The position numbers and the translations under genes were made by a program. A stretch of DNA of 59,686 nt from a bacterium. Lineage in GTDB: Bacteria; Spirochaetota; Spirochaetia; JABEVK01. Position 1 is the stretch's first letter; every line of letters starts with the position of its first letter. The notes under the pieces were generated by a model. It was not told where the DNA came from. It did not search any database and was given only the letters and a program-made list of their open reading frames with translations. This document shows positions 7,131 to 16,477 of this stretch, one piece after another. The DNA is taken from assembly GCA_021782055.1 (NCBI GenBank), contig JAJXVP010000003.1:1-59686 (forward strand). Reading direction: 5' to 3'.

Positions 7131-7631
7131 ATGGACGACAGATTCCACCGTTTGAATGACCTCAAGACTCTGATGGAACTGCAACGAGATGGGATGCAGG
7201 ACTTTCAAGAGACTCAGCTTCGGGTCCGGCAAGCTCTGTTAGATCGCAGTTGGCCAGACCTCGATAAAGCGCTTCACTCCTTAGAGTTCAAAGCTGAGGG
7301 GCTAAAATGTTTAGAAGAACGACGACATGCCGCTTGGTTGGCGTTAGGGGAGAGCTTGGGGCTGGAACACCCTTCCTTTTATCGTGTCCTTGCTGACCTT
7401 GAGCAACCTTGGAAAGAAGAGCTGGCGGAATTACATCGTGCCTTAAAAATCAAAGCAATCGAAATGAAGGGACTGTCCGAAGGGCTCAATTCGTACGTCC
7501 AGACCGCACAAAGCCTTATCAAAGCTGTGGTACGGCAGGCTGATCCAGCCCAACGAGGGCCAATTTATGCCAAAAATGGTACCTTGAAGCATACACGGTC
7601 GCGTCCCATGGTTTTGGATAAGCGTCTTTAG
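7131..7631 (+). CDS. flgN: FlgN-like flagellar export chaperone
   Basis: This 166-residue, mostly alpha-helical protein lies directly upstream of flgK, which is the usual place of flgN. FlgN escorts the hook-filament junction proteins FlgK and FlgL to the flagellar export gate in the cytoplasm. The sequence shows long charged helices (LNDLKTLMELQRDGMQDFQE and EELAELHRALKIKAIEMKGL) and a flexible basic tail. The start ATG is preceded by AAGGAG. FlgN proteins are poorly conserved, so the call rests on length, helical character and position. It is first in an operon that continues through csrA with very short gaps. I found no convincing sigma-28 promoter upstream. Confidence 0.7.
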   Translation: MDDRFHRLNDLKTLMELQRDGMQDFQETQLRVRQALLDRSWPDLDKALHSLEFKAEGLKCLEERRHAAWLALGESLGLEHPSFYRVLADLEQPWKEELAELHRALKIKAIEMKGLSEGLNSYVQTAQSLIKAVVRQADPAQRGPIYAKNGTLKHTRSRPMVLDKRL

Positions 7632-7640
7632 GAGTGCTGT

Positions 7641-9557
7641 ATGAGTTCAACATTTTCGGGAATTGAATTAGGAAAACGCGCCCTCATAGCCAATACCGAG
7701 GCCATGCAGACGGTTGGTCACAACTTAGCTAACGTCAACACCGAGGGGTACTCGCGCCAACGGGTCGAGTTCAACGAGATGGATCCTTTAGATGATCCAG
7801 CGTTGAACCGAACAGAAAGACCGGGGCAAGTGGGCCAGGGTGTTGTGGTCGCCGAAGTTGTCCGGGTGCGTGACGAGTTGCTTGACAAACAAATTGTGTC
7901 TCAGTCGGGTTCTGAAGGGTACTGGAAAACACGAAGCCAGTACTTGAGTTTTCTTGAAAAAGCTCAAAATGAACCGACTGATGTTTCAGTTCGTCACCGT
8001 CTCGATATGTTCTGGAGTTCCTGGCAGGATTTGTCTCAGCACCCTGAACAAATGGCCATGCGAAAAGCAGTTTTGGAACGTGGCCAAGGCTTAGTCGACT
8101 CTATCCACCAACAATACAAAAGTTTGAAGCACATCGCGGTGATGATTAACGATGATGTTCAAGGAACTGTCACTCAGGTCAACGATTATTTAAAACAAAT
8201 TGCCAAACTCAATGTCCAAATCGAAAAGGTTCAGGCTCAAGGGGATCATCCGAACGATTTACTAGACCGTCGGGACTTATTGGTAGGCAAACTTGCCGAA
8301 CTCGTACCGATTACCACCGTTAACAAAAGAGATCCTCGAGAGTTCCAAATTCACATGGGCGGTATTCACCTAGTTCAAGGAAAAATTGTTAGTCCCTTAG
8401 AAACGGTCGGAGACCCTACCAATGAAGGCTACTGGAAAATTATCCGCCCCGATACGAAAGAAACTGTCAACATTCCCGGGGGAAAATTAGGGGCCTTAAT
8501 CGAGCTCCGCGATAAGGATACCCGAGGCCAGATTCAACGATTAGATGAAATGACCGCAAACTTCGCAGATTTGGTTAATGAGGTGCACCGCGAAGGCTAT
8601 GGTCTTGCCGGGACAACTGGTCAAGATTTTTTTGTTCAACAGCCAATGGTTTTGAACCGGGATGGTAGTTATGACCGAAAAGGTACAGGCGTCTTTGACT
8701 CAACATATATTTTTCGAATCAACGGCGATCATAAATTAAACCCTCAAGCTTTGATTGGACTTGCAGGGCAGCTTACTCTTCCCGGACCCAATGGCTTGGT
8801 AAAAATCGCCTATCACCCCGCGGATACCGTTCAAGATGTGATTAACCGAATTAACGACTCTGGACTAGAAATTTCGGCTCGCTTAGACCGCGATGGCCAG
8901 CTCTCCTTTAAAGCTGTTCCTAGCGCCAACCCCGAAAATCCTGATTTTGTGATCCGCCATATCGAAGACTCCGGTCAATTCTTGGTGGGGTACGCCGGGG
9001 TCTTGGCGGCCTCAGGGCCTCAAGGAGCCTTTGATTGGAATAACCCCCAAGCGGTTTCGGTCTTAGCGGGTGGTACGGGAGTTCCTACAGGAACGAACCC
9101 TACAGGTAAAGGGGCAACCTTTGCCGTGGCCCCGTTAACTCATCCCGCCGCGTGGATTTCGATCAACAAAAGTCTTGTCGCTGACCCGGGAAAAATCGCG
9201 GCTGGCCTGGGGAGTAACGGTCAAAGTGCAGGAGGCGGTGATGGCTCGGCGGCCTTAGCGATCGCACAAATTCGCAATACCGTCGTCATGATCGGTCAGG
9301 CCAGAACGTTCGGCGATTATTTTGAAGAGACTGTCGCGGATATTGGCTTAAAAGGTCAAACCGCGCAGATCAGTATGGAAACGCAACAAGACATTATGAA
9401 AAACCTTCGTGATACCAGAGACTCGATTTCTGGAGTCAACATTGACGAGGAGATGTCCAATCTTCTTAAGTTTCAACACGGTTACCAGGCCTCGGCCCGC
9501 TTTATCAGTACCTGGAACGATATGCTCGATACGATTATTCGGCATATGGGGGTGTAA
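7641..9557 (+). CDS. flgK: Flagellar hook-associated protein 1
   Basis: FlgK forms the first junction ring between hook and filament. In spirochaetes this lies in the periplasmic space. The 638-residue protein has the rod/hook-family N-terminus (NLANVNTEGYSRQ, residues of about 28-40). It also has the matching C-terminal helix region (SGVNIDEEMSNLLKFQHGYQ, then ASARFISTWNDMLDTII), which packs with it as a coiled coil. The middle is the variable domain. It follows flgN by nine bases with a TAGGAG ribosome-binding site and precedes flgL by three bases. The same order flgK-flgL-fliW-csrA is known in Treponema. Confidence 0.95.
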   Translation: MSSTFSGIELGKRALIANTEAMQTVGHNLANVNTEGYSRQRVEFNEMDPLDDPALNRTERPGQVGQGVVVAEVVRVRDELLDKQIVSQSGSEGYWKTRSQYLSFLEKAQNEPTDVSVRHRLDMFWSSWQDLSQHPEQMAMRKAVLERGQGLVDSIHQQYKSLKHIAVMINDDVQGTVTQVNDYLKQIAKLNVQIEKVQAQGDHPNDLLDRRDLLVGKLAELVPITTVNKRDPREFQIHMGGIHLVQGKIVSPLETVGDPTNEGYWKIIRPDTKETVNIPGGKLGALIELRDKDTRGQIQRLDEMTANFADLVNEVHREGYGLAGTTGQDFFVQQPMVLNRDGSYDRKGTGVFDSTYIFRINGDHKLNPQALIGLAGQLTLPGPNGLVKIAYHPADTVQDVINRINDSGLEISARLDRDGQLSFKAVPSANPENPDFVIRHIEDSGQFLVGYAGVLAASGPQGAFDWNNPQAVSVLAGGTGVPTGTNPTGKGATFAVAPLTHPAAWISINKSLVADPGKIAAGLGSNGQSAGGGDGSAALAIAQIRNTVVMIGQARTFGDYFEETVADIGLKGQTAQISMETQQDIMKNLRDTRDSISGVNIDEEMSNLLKFQHGYQASARFISTWNDMLDTIIRHMGV

Positions 9558-9560
9558 GAG

Positions 9561-10811
9561 ATGCAACGTATCAGTTCGAATATGACCATGAATGACATGG
9601 ATTGGTCTTTACGAAACCAAGAAGTTCGTATGGCTAAAGTTCAAAACGAGATGGGCACTCAAGAAAAGTTTACCCAGCTCAGAGATGACCCTATTGCCGC
9701 GGCTGAGTCTACCCGCTTGCAGTCGTGGAAATACCGACTAGACAAATTTGAGCAAAACGCTTCTCAACTGCAAACTAATCTTAGATTTACTGAAAGTTCT
9801 ATTCAACGCGCTCAGAGCATTCTTCAACGTCTTAACGAGCTGGCGGTGCAAGGCGCCAATGGTACCTATACACAGTCAGACTTGAGTGAGATGGGTGTAG
9901 AAACCAATGAGCTTCTTAATGAGCTGGTATCCTTGGCCAATTCTAAAGGCCCCGATGGACAGCCAGTCTTTGGCGGAGAAATGATCGACGGAAGTCCCTG
10001 GCGGGTGTTGAAAGGTCGGGTTCCTGGTTCCGAGGGTCAAGTCATAACTCAAGTGGACTATATTGGGACGATTGGTCAAAAGCAGACCGAAATATCGGAT
10101 AATACTTTTATTAAAGCAAACTTTCCTGGCAATGCCGTTTTCTGGGCAGATAATCAAAGAGTGTATTCTCAGGTGGATTCACAAAATTTCACAGTTCCTT
10201 CCGATACCACCATTATGATTGATGGTAAGTCGATAGCACTCAAGGCCGGCGATAGTGTTCAAGCGATTATCGCCAAAATCAACAATGCGCCTGTCGCAGT
10301 AAAAGCTAGTCTTGACCCGGTAAGCAATGGTTTGGTTCTTGAGACAACGCAACCGCACCAGCTGTTTCTTCAAGATGGTCCTGGTGGAAATACCCTTCAG
10401 GCCCTGGGAGTTATTACCAACAGCATGGGCCAAAAGCCACCCCTGAATTACAACCAGGATGCGAAAGTTTTTGGCGGTTCGCTTTTTGATGCGGTGATTC
10501 GACTAAGGGACAACATGCTTAAAGGCAATAATCAGTTTTTAGGAGGGCAAGGTTTGGCTAGTATTCATGCTAGTTTGAGCAACTTACAAACAACTCTGGC
10601 GGAGCTCGGTGCTCGTGATGAACGTTTAACTGAAACCGAAAAGACGTTAAAAGATGAAATTCCCAAAGTCGTTGAAATGAATTCGAATTTGGTTGATCTT
10701 GACGTTACCGATGGGATCACCAAGCTGAAAATGCTTGAACTGACGCACGACGCAACGTTGCGCGCGGCTGGAAGTATTTATCCTAGAACCTTAATGGATT
10801 TTCTCAGATGA
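9561..10811 (+). CDS. flgL: Flagellar hook-associated protein 3
   Basis: FlgL forms the second junction ring, to which flagellin attaches. The 416-residue protein has the flagellin-like N-terminal helices (MQRISSNMTMNDMDWSLRNQ, and the block around QLQTNLRFTESSIQRAQSIL, residues of about 70-90). It also has the C-terminal helices around KLKMLELTHDATLRAAGSIY. The start ATG follows flgK after three bases, and the stop overlaps fliW in ATGA, so translation is coupled along the operon. Length is slightly above the enterobacterial protein. Confidence 0.93.
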   Translation: MQRISSNMTMNDMDWSLRNQEVRMAKVQNEMGTQEKFTQLRDDPIAAAESTRLQSWKYRLDKFEQNASQLQTNLRFTESSIQRAQSILQRLNELAVQGANGTYTQSDLSEMGVETNELLNELVSLANSKGPDGQPVFGGEMIDGSPWRVLKGRVPGSEGQVITQVDYIGTIGQKQTEISDNTFIKANFPGNAVFWADNQRVYSQVDSQNFTVPSDTTIMIDGKSIALKAGDSVQAIIAKINNAPVAVKASLDPVSNGLVLETTQPHQLFLQDGPGGNTLQALGVITNSMGQKPPLNYNQDAKVFGGSLFDAVIRLRDNMLKGNNQFLGGQGLASIHASLSNLQTTLAELGARDERLTETEKTLKDEIPKVVEMNSNLVDLDVTDGITKLKMLELTHDATLRAAGSIYPRTLMDFLR

Positions 10812-11251
10812 GCAGATTGATACAAAGCAAAGCCTATGGCTCGGTCGTTGTCGATGACCTTCAAATTCTCGAATTTCCCGAAGGCCTGTTGGGTTTCGAA
10901 GACTATAAAACCTTTGCGCTTCTTGACGCGCATAAAAAACCGTTCTTTTGGCTTCAGTCCTTGGATGATACCCAAATCGCCTTTATTTTGATTAAACCAT
11001 CGATTTTTCGGGACGACTATAACCCCGGTATTACTATCGAGGATTTATCAACAATTGGTGTGGAACAAATGGACGACTGCCTGGTTTTTGCGATCGTGAC
11101 CATTCCCGATTCAGGTCCGATGACGGCAAACCTTCAGGGCCCCCTGTATATCAACCGCAAAAATCGTCAAGGAAAACAGTGCGTTAGCCCCTTGGATGAA
11201 TACCGTACAAAGCACGATATCCTCGAAGAAATGGCAGCGCGGAGGGAATGA
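10808..11251 (+). CDS. fliW: Flagellar assembly factor FliW
   Basis: FliW (147 residues) binds flagellin and, when flagellin has been exported, binds CsrA and stops it repressing translation. Motifs seen: ILEFPEGLLGFEDYKTFALL near the N-terminus, FFWLQSLDD, and later TANLQGPLYINRKNRQGKQ, all typical for the family. It overlaps flgL by four bases and csrA follows after one base. The adjacency of fliW and csrA next to hook-junction genes indicates a complete FliW-CsrA-flagellin partner switch. The flagellin gene itself is not in this window. Confidence 0.95.
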   Translation: MSRLIQSKAYGSVVVDDLQILEFPEGLLGFEDYKTFALLDAHKKPFFWLQSLDDTQIAFILIKPSIFRDDYNPGITIEDLSTIGVEQMDDCLVFAIVTIPDSGPMTANLQGPLYINRKNRQGKQCVSPLDEYRTKHDILEEMAARRE

Positions 11252-11252
11252 C

Positions 11253-11495
11253 ATGTTAATTCTTACGCGCAAGAAAGACGATTGCATCATGATCGGGGAC
11301 GATATTGAACTTTGGATTGTTGACATCCGGGGCGATACCGTTAAGCTAGGGGTAAAAGCTCCCAAGGATGTCAAAGTCTATCGCCACGAAGTCTTTCGTG
11401 AAATTCAAAAGGCTAACCGCGAGGCTGTGGCGTCACCTGTGGATCTGCCAGAACTCGGGGCCGATTTAACACAAAAGGGTTCTGACGAGGTATAG
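11253..11495 (+). CDS. csrA: Carbon storage regulator CsrA
   Basis: This 80-residue dimeric RNA-binding protein blocks ribosome binding at GGA motifs, especially on flagellin mRNA. It begins MLILTRKKDDCIMIGDDIEL and continues through VDIRGDTVKLGVKAPKDVKVYR, the usual beta-strand core with the RNA-binding VYRHEV segment, and it has a 20-residue tail. Start chosen at ATG 11253, preceded by GGAGGG. A frame from 11196 lies inside fliW. Its last 91 bases overlap the 3' end of the convergent radical SAM gene, which is unusual. Confidence 0.95.
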   Translation: MLILTRKKDDCIMIGDDIELWIVDIRGDTVKLGVKAPKDVKVYRHEVFREIQKANREAVASPVDLPELGADLTQKGSDEV

Positions 11496-12493
11496 TCACC
11501 CGTAAGGGCCCAAGCGCGCGCCCGGCTCCCTCCCGAGCAAGTTTCCAGAAAGGAACAGGTTGCACAGGGGCCGGTCAGTGTGCTTAAGTTTCGTAGTTGA
11601 CGAAAATCGGGATGGTTCTGGTAGATATCAGCTAAGGGAGTTTCGCGAATACTTCCGCAATCAAGCGGTAGAAAGCCGCTTGGCATAACTTTTCCCTGAA
11701 AATCGATAAAGCAAAAACCGTTTCCCGCATTCACAGGGCGACTCGAGAGACTGACCCGACCATGACCTGAGGCGGCACCGCCATGTTCTTGTTGAAAGCG
11801 TCGAAAGTGTTGTGCTTCAGTGACTTTGACCGTAATTCCCGTTTCACGGGCAAAACGATGAATTTGGTCAAATAGCTGTTCGAATTGCCAAGCCGTGCAA
11901 CTGGTTAACTCGGCTCCCCGTCCCGTCGGGACAAGAAAAAAGATTTCCCAGAAGGTTGTACCCCAACCTCGAACCTTTTCGGCTAGGGCGTCAAAACGAT
12001 CGGCGTTCCAAGAACCAAACACCGTATTGATTTGCAAAGGTACACCGGCCTCATGAATCCAGCCGACAGCCTCTTCGACTTTGTTAAACGTTCCTTCAAC
12101 TCCGCGAAACTCATCATGTTCTTTTGCCGTGGCTCCGTCTAAGCTTAAGGCAAGTTGGTGAACCCCCGCCTCTTTTAGCGAAAAGATACGTTCACGGGTC
12201 AGGCGTGCGGTCGCTGCCGGAATGGTGGCGACAATCAAACCTCGATCGCGCCCGTGACGGATTAAGTCTTCTAGATCGGGCCGCTGAAGGGGATCCCCGC
12301 CGGTAAATACTAACAAGGGCGTTCCCATCGCCGCCACCTCGTCAATAAGGACTTTCCCTTCGTCGAGGGATAGCTCTAGAGGTGATCTGAGATTTTCAGC
12401 ACTGGCGCGGCAGTGGCGGCAGGCAAGTTCACACGAGCGAGTGACTTCCCAGATGGTAAGAAGAGGAGCTTGATCGTAATTAACGGCTTTCAT
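11405..12493 (-). CDS. Radical SAM/SPASM-domain protein
   Basis: This 362-residue enzyme has a radical SAM core. The cluster motif CELACRHC (residues of about 16-23) binds a 4Fe-4S cluster that cleaves S-adenosylmethionine, and a TGGDP-like GGE motif lies near residue 66. The C-terminal SPASM part has clustered cysteines (CATCSFLETCSGGSRARA) for further clusters. The N-terminus (NYDQAPLLTIWEVTRSC) resembles a family of unassigned SPASM proteins related to the haem d1/AhbD-type enzymes. The substrate cannot be told. It is divergent from tex, and its last 91 bases run antisense to the end of csrA. No terminator is visible between the two convergent genes. Confidence 0.85.
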   Translation of the reverse strand: MKAVNYDQAPLLTIWEVTRSCELACRHCRASAENLRSPLELSLDEGKVLIDEVAAMGTPLLVFTGGDPLQRPDLEDLIRHGRDRGLIVATIPAATARLTRERIFSLKEAGVHQLALSLDGATAKEHDEFRGVEGTFNKVEEAVGWIHEAGVPLQINTVFGSWNADRFDALAEKVRGWGTTFWEIFFLVPTGRGAELTSCTAWQFEQLFDQIHRFARETGITVKVTEAQHFRRFQQEHGGAASGHGRVSLSSRPVNAGNGFCFIDFQGKVMPSGFLPLDCGSIRETPLADIYQNHPDFRQLRNLSTLTGPCATCSFLETCSGGSRARAWALTGDYTSSEPFCVKSAPSSGRSTGDATASRLAF

Positions 12494-12571
12494 AAGACCT
12501 TATTTTACTGTGACGGTGATTAAGCGTCCAGCATCTTGTCCGAGTCCCGCTTCAACGGTTAGGGTAAGTGC

Positions 12572-14683
12572 ATGACTAACGACGAAATGATGAAGATAGT
12601 GGCTCAGCGCACGGGGCTCGCAGAACGTGGCGTTTCAGCAGTTTTAAAAATGTTAGAAGAGGGAGCGACGGTGCCCTTTATGGCGCGATATCGAAAAGAA
12701 GCAACCGGAAATTTTGATGAAGTACAAATTCGGTTGGTTCGTGATACCTTTGCTCAGGTTCAAGATTTAGAAAAACGTCGTCAAACGATTGTCAGTTCTC
12801 TTGAAGAATCGGGACAAGGAACTCCGGAACTTCTGGAACTTGTCAAAAAGGCTTCAACCTTAACAGAGCTTGAAGATTTATATTTGCCTTACCGGCCCAA
12901 ACGAAGAACTCGCGCATCAATGGCCCTAGAAAAAGGGCTTGCTCCGGTAGCAGACCTCTTAGCACAAAATCGGGAACCCACCGTCGATTTTTTGACCGCT
13001 TTAGTGAATCCTGACCTTGGTGTCAACAACCGCGAAGAAGCCTTGTCTGGGGGAAAAGATATTTGGGCAGAACGCTTTAGTGAAACCCCACGGGTTCGGC
13101 AAAAACTTCGAGAAGCCTTGTCTCAGTCGGAATTCGAAATCAAAGCCACGAAAAAGCTACGACCTGACGGAGAGTTTCGTGATTTGGCGGGAAGAACCGA
13201 ACGGTGGAAGACGATTCCCGGTCACCGCCTCTTGGCACTATTACGGGCTCAAGACGCCGGAGAAATCTCGTGGAAGCTTGACTTACCCGAGACGTTAGTC
13301 CGTCGAGAAGGGGGTGCTACGTTGGGGTTTTCAACACCTTGTCCCTCGGTGCAGACGGCGATGGCCGATGCTTGGTCAAGGTTGTTGCGACCATCGCTTG
13401 AAAATGAATTGGTTAAAGAGGCAAAACAGCGCGCTGACCTTGAAGCTGTGGGCATCTTTTCTAAAAATTTGGCCGAAATCCTTTTAGCTGCTCCTTTAGG
13501 ACCTCAACCGGTTCTCGCCTTAGACCCTGGAATTCGGACAGGTTGCAAGGTGGCGGTCTTATCGGCGCAAGGGGAACTGTTGGATCACACAGTGATTTTT
13601 CCCCTAGCGGAAATGGGAAGACAAAAGGAGGCACGTCAGGATCTGCTGACCAGAGTCCAAAAATTTGCCGTCAAAGCCATAGCTGTGGGGAATGGAACCG
13701 CCGGACGAGAAACCCTGGATTTTTGTAGGGATTTAGGTTTGGCTATCCCGGTTGTCTCTGTCTCTGAAAGCGGGGCTTCCGTCTACAGTGCCAGTGAGCT
13801 GGCTCGTGAGGAGTTACCAAATTGCGACGTTACCGTCCGTGGAGCCGTTTCGATCGGTAGGCGACTCATGGATCCCTTGGCGGAGCTGGTCAAAGTGGAT
13901 CCTGCAGCTTTGGGGGTTGGGCAATATCAACACGATATAGACCAAAAACTCTTGCACCAACATTTGGAAGACACGGTGATTAGCTGTGTTAACCGGGTTG
14001 GCGTCGATGTGAATACGGCATCAAAAGCGCTACTAACCTATGTCTCTGGCTTGAATGCACGCTTGGCTGGGGCGGTGGTCGAATATCGTGCCAAAAAAGG
14101 AGCGTTTCGGTCACGCCAAGAGCTCTTGCAGATCAAAGGCTGGGGACCAAAGGTCTTTGAGCAAGCGGCGGCGTTTTTGAGGGTTCGTGGAGGAGTTCAC
14201 CCTTTAGATGCCAGTGCTGTGCACCCCGAAAGCTACCCCCTGGCGGAACGTATCGCCCAAGTGTTGGGGGTGGGGCTTTCTGATCTGGCAGGAAATGCTG
14301 AGCTTACGGCAAAGGTTTCTTATTCTGACCGCGATTGGGGTGTCGATCAGTTGACCTTTTCAGATGTGGTAGCGGAATTAGCGCGACCAGGGCAAGACCC
14401 ACGACAAGATTTTGAAGCTGTGGCTTTTGATCCTACGGTACGAACGGTTGAAGACCTTAAAGAAGGTATGGTGTTGAATGGTCTAGTTACCAACGTAACG
14501 GCGTTTGGGGCCTTTGTTGATGTGGGTGTGCACCAAGATGGTTTGGTGCATGTCAGTCAAATTGCCAACACCTTTGTTCGTGATCCTCTCGATTTCGTTA
14601 AACCAGGACAGAAGGTACGCGTTTTGGTGTTGGCGGTAGATCCTCAGCGTCAACGGATTAGCTTAACTTTGAGGATACCCTAA
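12572..14683 (+). CDS. tex: Tex-family RNA-binding transcription accessory protein
   Basis: This 703-residue protein matches Tex/YhgF. The N-terminal helical part contains GATVPFMARYRKEATGNFDE and ELEDLYLPYRPKRRTRA. A YqgF/RNase H-like domain starts at LALDPGIRTGCKVAVL (about 319). Helix-hairpin-helix motifs lie around 480-550 (VDVNTASKALLTYVSGL, FRSRQELLQIKGWGPKVFEQ). A C-terminal S1 domain covers about 630-700 (GMVLNGLVTNVTAFGAFVDV). Tex binds nucleic acids and affects transcription and survival in many bacteria; its biochemical role is not settled. It is slightly shorter than the E. coli protein (773). Single gene, divergent from the radical SAM gene. Confidence 0.95.
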   Translation: MTNDEMMKIVAQRTGLAERGVSAVLKMLEEGATVPFMARYRKEATGNFDEVQIRLVRDTFAQVQDLEKRRQTIVSSLEESGQGTPELLELVKKASTLTELEDLYLPYRPKRRTRASMALEKGLAPVADLLAQNREPTVDFLTALVNPDLGVNNREEALSGGKDIWAERFSETPRVRQKLREALSQSEFEIKATKKLRPDGEFRDLAGRTERWKTIPGHRLLALLRAQDAGEISWKLDLPETLVRREGGATLGFSTPCPSVQTAMADAWSRLLRPSLENELVKEAKQRADLEAVGIFSKNLAEILLAAPLGPQPVLALDPGIRTGCKVAVLSAQGELLDHTVIFPLAEMGRQKEARQDLLTRVQKFAVKAIAVGNGTAGRETLDFCRDLGLAIPVVSVSESGASVYSASELAREELPNCDVTVRGAVSIGRRLMDPLAELVKVDPAALGVGQYQHDIDQKLLHQHLEDTVISCVNRVGVDVNTASKALLTYVSGLNARLAGAVVEYRAKKGAFRSRQELLQIKGWGPKVFEQAAAFLRVRGGVHPLDASAVHPESYPLAERIAQVLGVGLSDLAGNAELTAKVSYSDRDWGVDQLTFSDVVAELARPGQDPRQDFEAVAFDPTVRTVEDLKEGMVLNGLVTNVTAFGAFVDVGVHQDGLVHVSQIANTFVRDPLDFVKPGQKVRVLVLAVDPQRQRISLTLRIP

Positions 14684-14703
14684 GTGAGGATGCCCAAAGG
14701 CGC

Positions 14704-16401
14704 TTAATTTCCTTTGCGCGTCCAGCTATCTTTGAGCGTGACGGTGCGGTTAAATACCAACTTGCCGTTCTTATATGATGGCTCGTCGGGAACAAAATAG
14801 GCCTTACGCATGAACTGATAGGTAAGCCCTGGGCGAGCTTCTTGAAGGGACGGTTCGGCCCAAGCCTGCTCGGTAACCAACGAAGCTGGATTCAAAAAAT
14901 CTCGCCAGGTTTTATCGTCTGGCAAGTCGGCTAGGTTTTCTCGGGTAAACAATTTGTCGTATAACCGGGTTTCGATGGCTATGGCGTCTTCAACACTAAC
15001 CCATTGAATGGTTCCTTTTACTTTACGGCCATCGGGACTTTCGCCACCCCAACTTGCCGAGTCATGAGTACAGTGAAGTTCTTTAATTGAGCCATCAGGG
15101 TTGGTGATCACTTCGCGACAGGTGATGAAATACGCGCCTTTGAGCCGAACTTCGGTACCGGGTGCTAGACGGAACCAGCCCTTAGGGGGCTGAAGCGAAA
15201 AGTCTTCTCCATCAATCCAGATTTCTCGACGAAAAGGAACTTCGCGGGTGCCTGCTTCGGGATCTTCGGGATTATTCTCGATGACAGCAAATTCGGTTTT
15301 TCCTTCAGGATAATCCTCAACGATGACTTTAATCGCAGATGATACGACCATCACACGCCTGGCACTTTTGTTGAGTTCTTCTCGAATAAAGAACTCAAGC
15401 ATACTGAGGTCTACGCGCCCATCAGTTTTTGTGTAGCCAGTGGCTTCAGCAAACTTACGTAACGAAGAGGGCGTGAAGCCGCGCCGTCGTAAACCACTAA
15501 GTGTTGGCATACGGGGATCATTCCAACCATCCACATAGCCGGTTTTTACCAGTTCGAGAAGGTTGCGTTTCGACAGCATCGTATAGGTGATGGCTAGCTT
15601 GTTAAATTCAATCTGCTGGGGGTGATGAGCTTCAGAAAACTGATCAAGAAACCAATCATAGAGTGGTCGATGGTTTTCAAATTCTAAGGTGCACAAGGAA
15701 TGCGTAATACCTTCTACGCTATCCTCCCAGCCGTGTGCCCAGTCATACATGGGATAGATAACCCATTTATCGCCCGTGCGGTGGTGGGGAGCTTTTTTGA
15801 TCCGATAAAGGATAGGGTCACGAAGATTGATATTGGGGCTGGTCATGTCAATTTTTGCCCGCAGAACGCACGAGCCTTCTTCGAGTTCTCCAGCTGTCAT
15901 CTGGCGAAACAGTTTGAGGTTTTCTTCGGGAGTACGACTGCGCCAGGGACTTTCAATGCCAGGAGCCGTGGGGGCTCCACGCATTTGCGAGATTTCTTCG
16001 GAAGTGCAGGAATCAACGTAGGCAAGACCTCGCTCGATCAAACGGAGCGCGGCATCATACATTTGTTGAAAATAATCGGAGGCATAAAGGACATCGAACG
16101 CTTCATGTCCAACCAGCCACCGAACGTCTTCGAGAATTGATTGGACATACTCATCTTCTTCTTTGGCAGGGTTGGTATCGTCAAACCTTAGGTTGCACCA
16201 GCCATGGTACTTGGCGGCAGTTCCGAAGTTGAGGGTGATGGACTTGGCATGACCTATATGCAGGTAGCCGTTGGGTTCCGGCGGAAAGCGGGTAACAACC
16301 TGACCGTGAAAACGTCCGCTTTGGTTGTCTTTGTCGATCAAATCGTGGATAAAGTTGGGGGTATCGAGAACCCAGGACTGGATCTTGCTCAGGTCCTTCA
16401 C
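14704..16401 (-). CDS. glnS: Glutaminyl-tRNA synthetase
   Basis: This 565-residue class I synthetase attaches glutamine to tRNA-Gln. The signature PPEPNGYLHIGHAKS (HIGH motif) lies near residue 41, and the second lysine-loop motif reads MLSKRNL (about 273, the KMSKS equivalent). The C-terminal anticodon-binding beta-barrels include WIDGEDF and FNRTVTLKDSW. Many bacteria lack this enzyme and use the amidotransferase route, so its presence implies direct Gln-tRNA charging here. The gene follows the hydrolase gene on the same strand after about 75 bases. Confidence 0.96.
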   Translation of the reverse strand: MKDLSKIQSWVLDTPNFIHDLIDKDNQSGRFHGQVVTRFPPEPNGYLHIGHAKSITLNFGTAAKYHGWCNLRFDDTNPAKEEDEYVQSILEDVRWLVGHEAFDVLYASDYFQQMYDAALRLIERGLAYVDSCTSEEISQMRGAPTAPGIESPWRSRTPEENLKLFRQMTAGELEEGSCVLRAKIDMTSPNINLRDPILYRIKKAPHHRTGDKWVIYPMYDWAHGWEDSVEGITHSLCTLEFENHRPLYDWFLDQFSEAHHPQQIEFNKLAITYTMLSKRNLLELVKTGYVDGWNDPRMPTLSGLRRRGFTPSSLRKFAEATGYTKTDGRVDLSMLEFFIREELNKSARRVMVVSSAIKVIVEDYPEGKTEFAVIENNPEDPEAGTREVPFRREIWIDGEDFSLQPPKGWFRLAPGTEVRLKGAYFITCREVITNPDGSIKELHCTHDSASWGGESPDGRKVKGTIQWVSVEDAIAIETRLYDKLFTRENLADLPDDKTWRDFLNPASLVTEQAWAEPSLQEARPGLTYQFMRKAYFVPDEPSYKNGKLVFNRTVTLKDSWTRKGN

Positions 16402-16477
16402 AGTCGGCTCCTTAAATCAGGTGTGACAGAATTGTAGCGTGACGGGGATAGGACCGTCCAGTAGGGAGAATCTGAGA

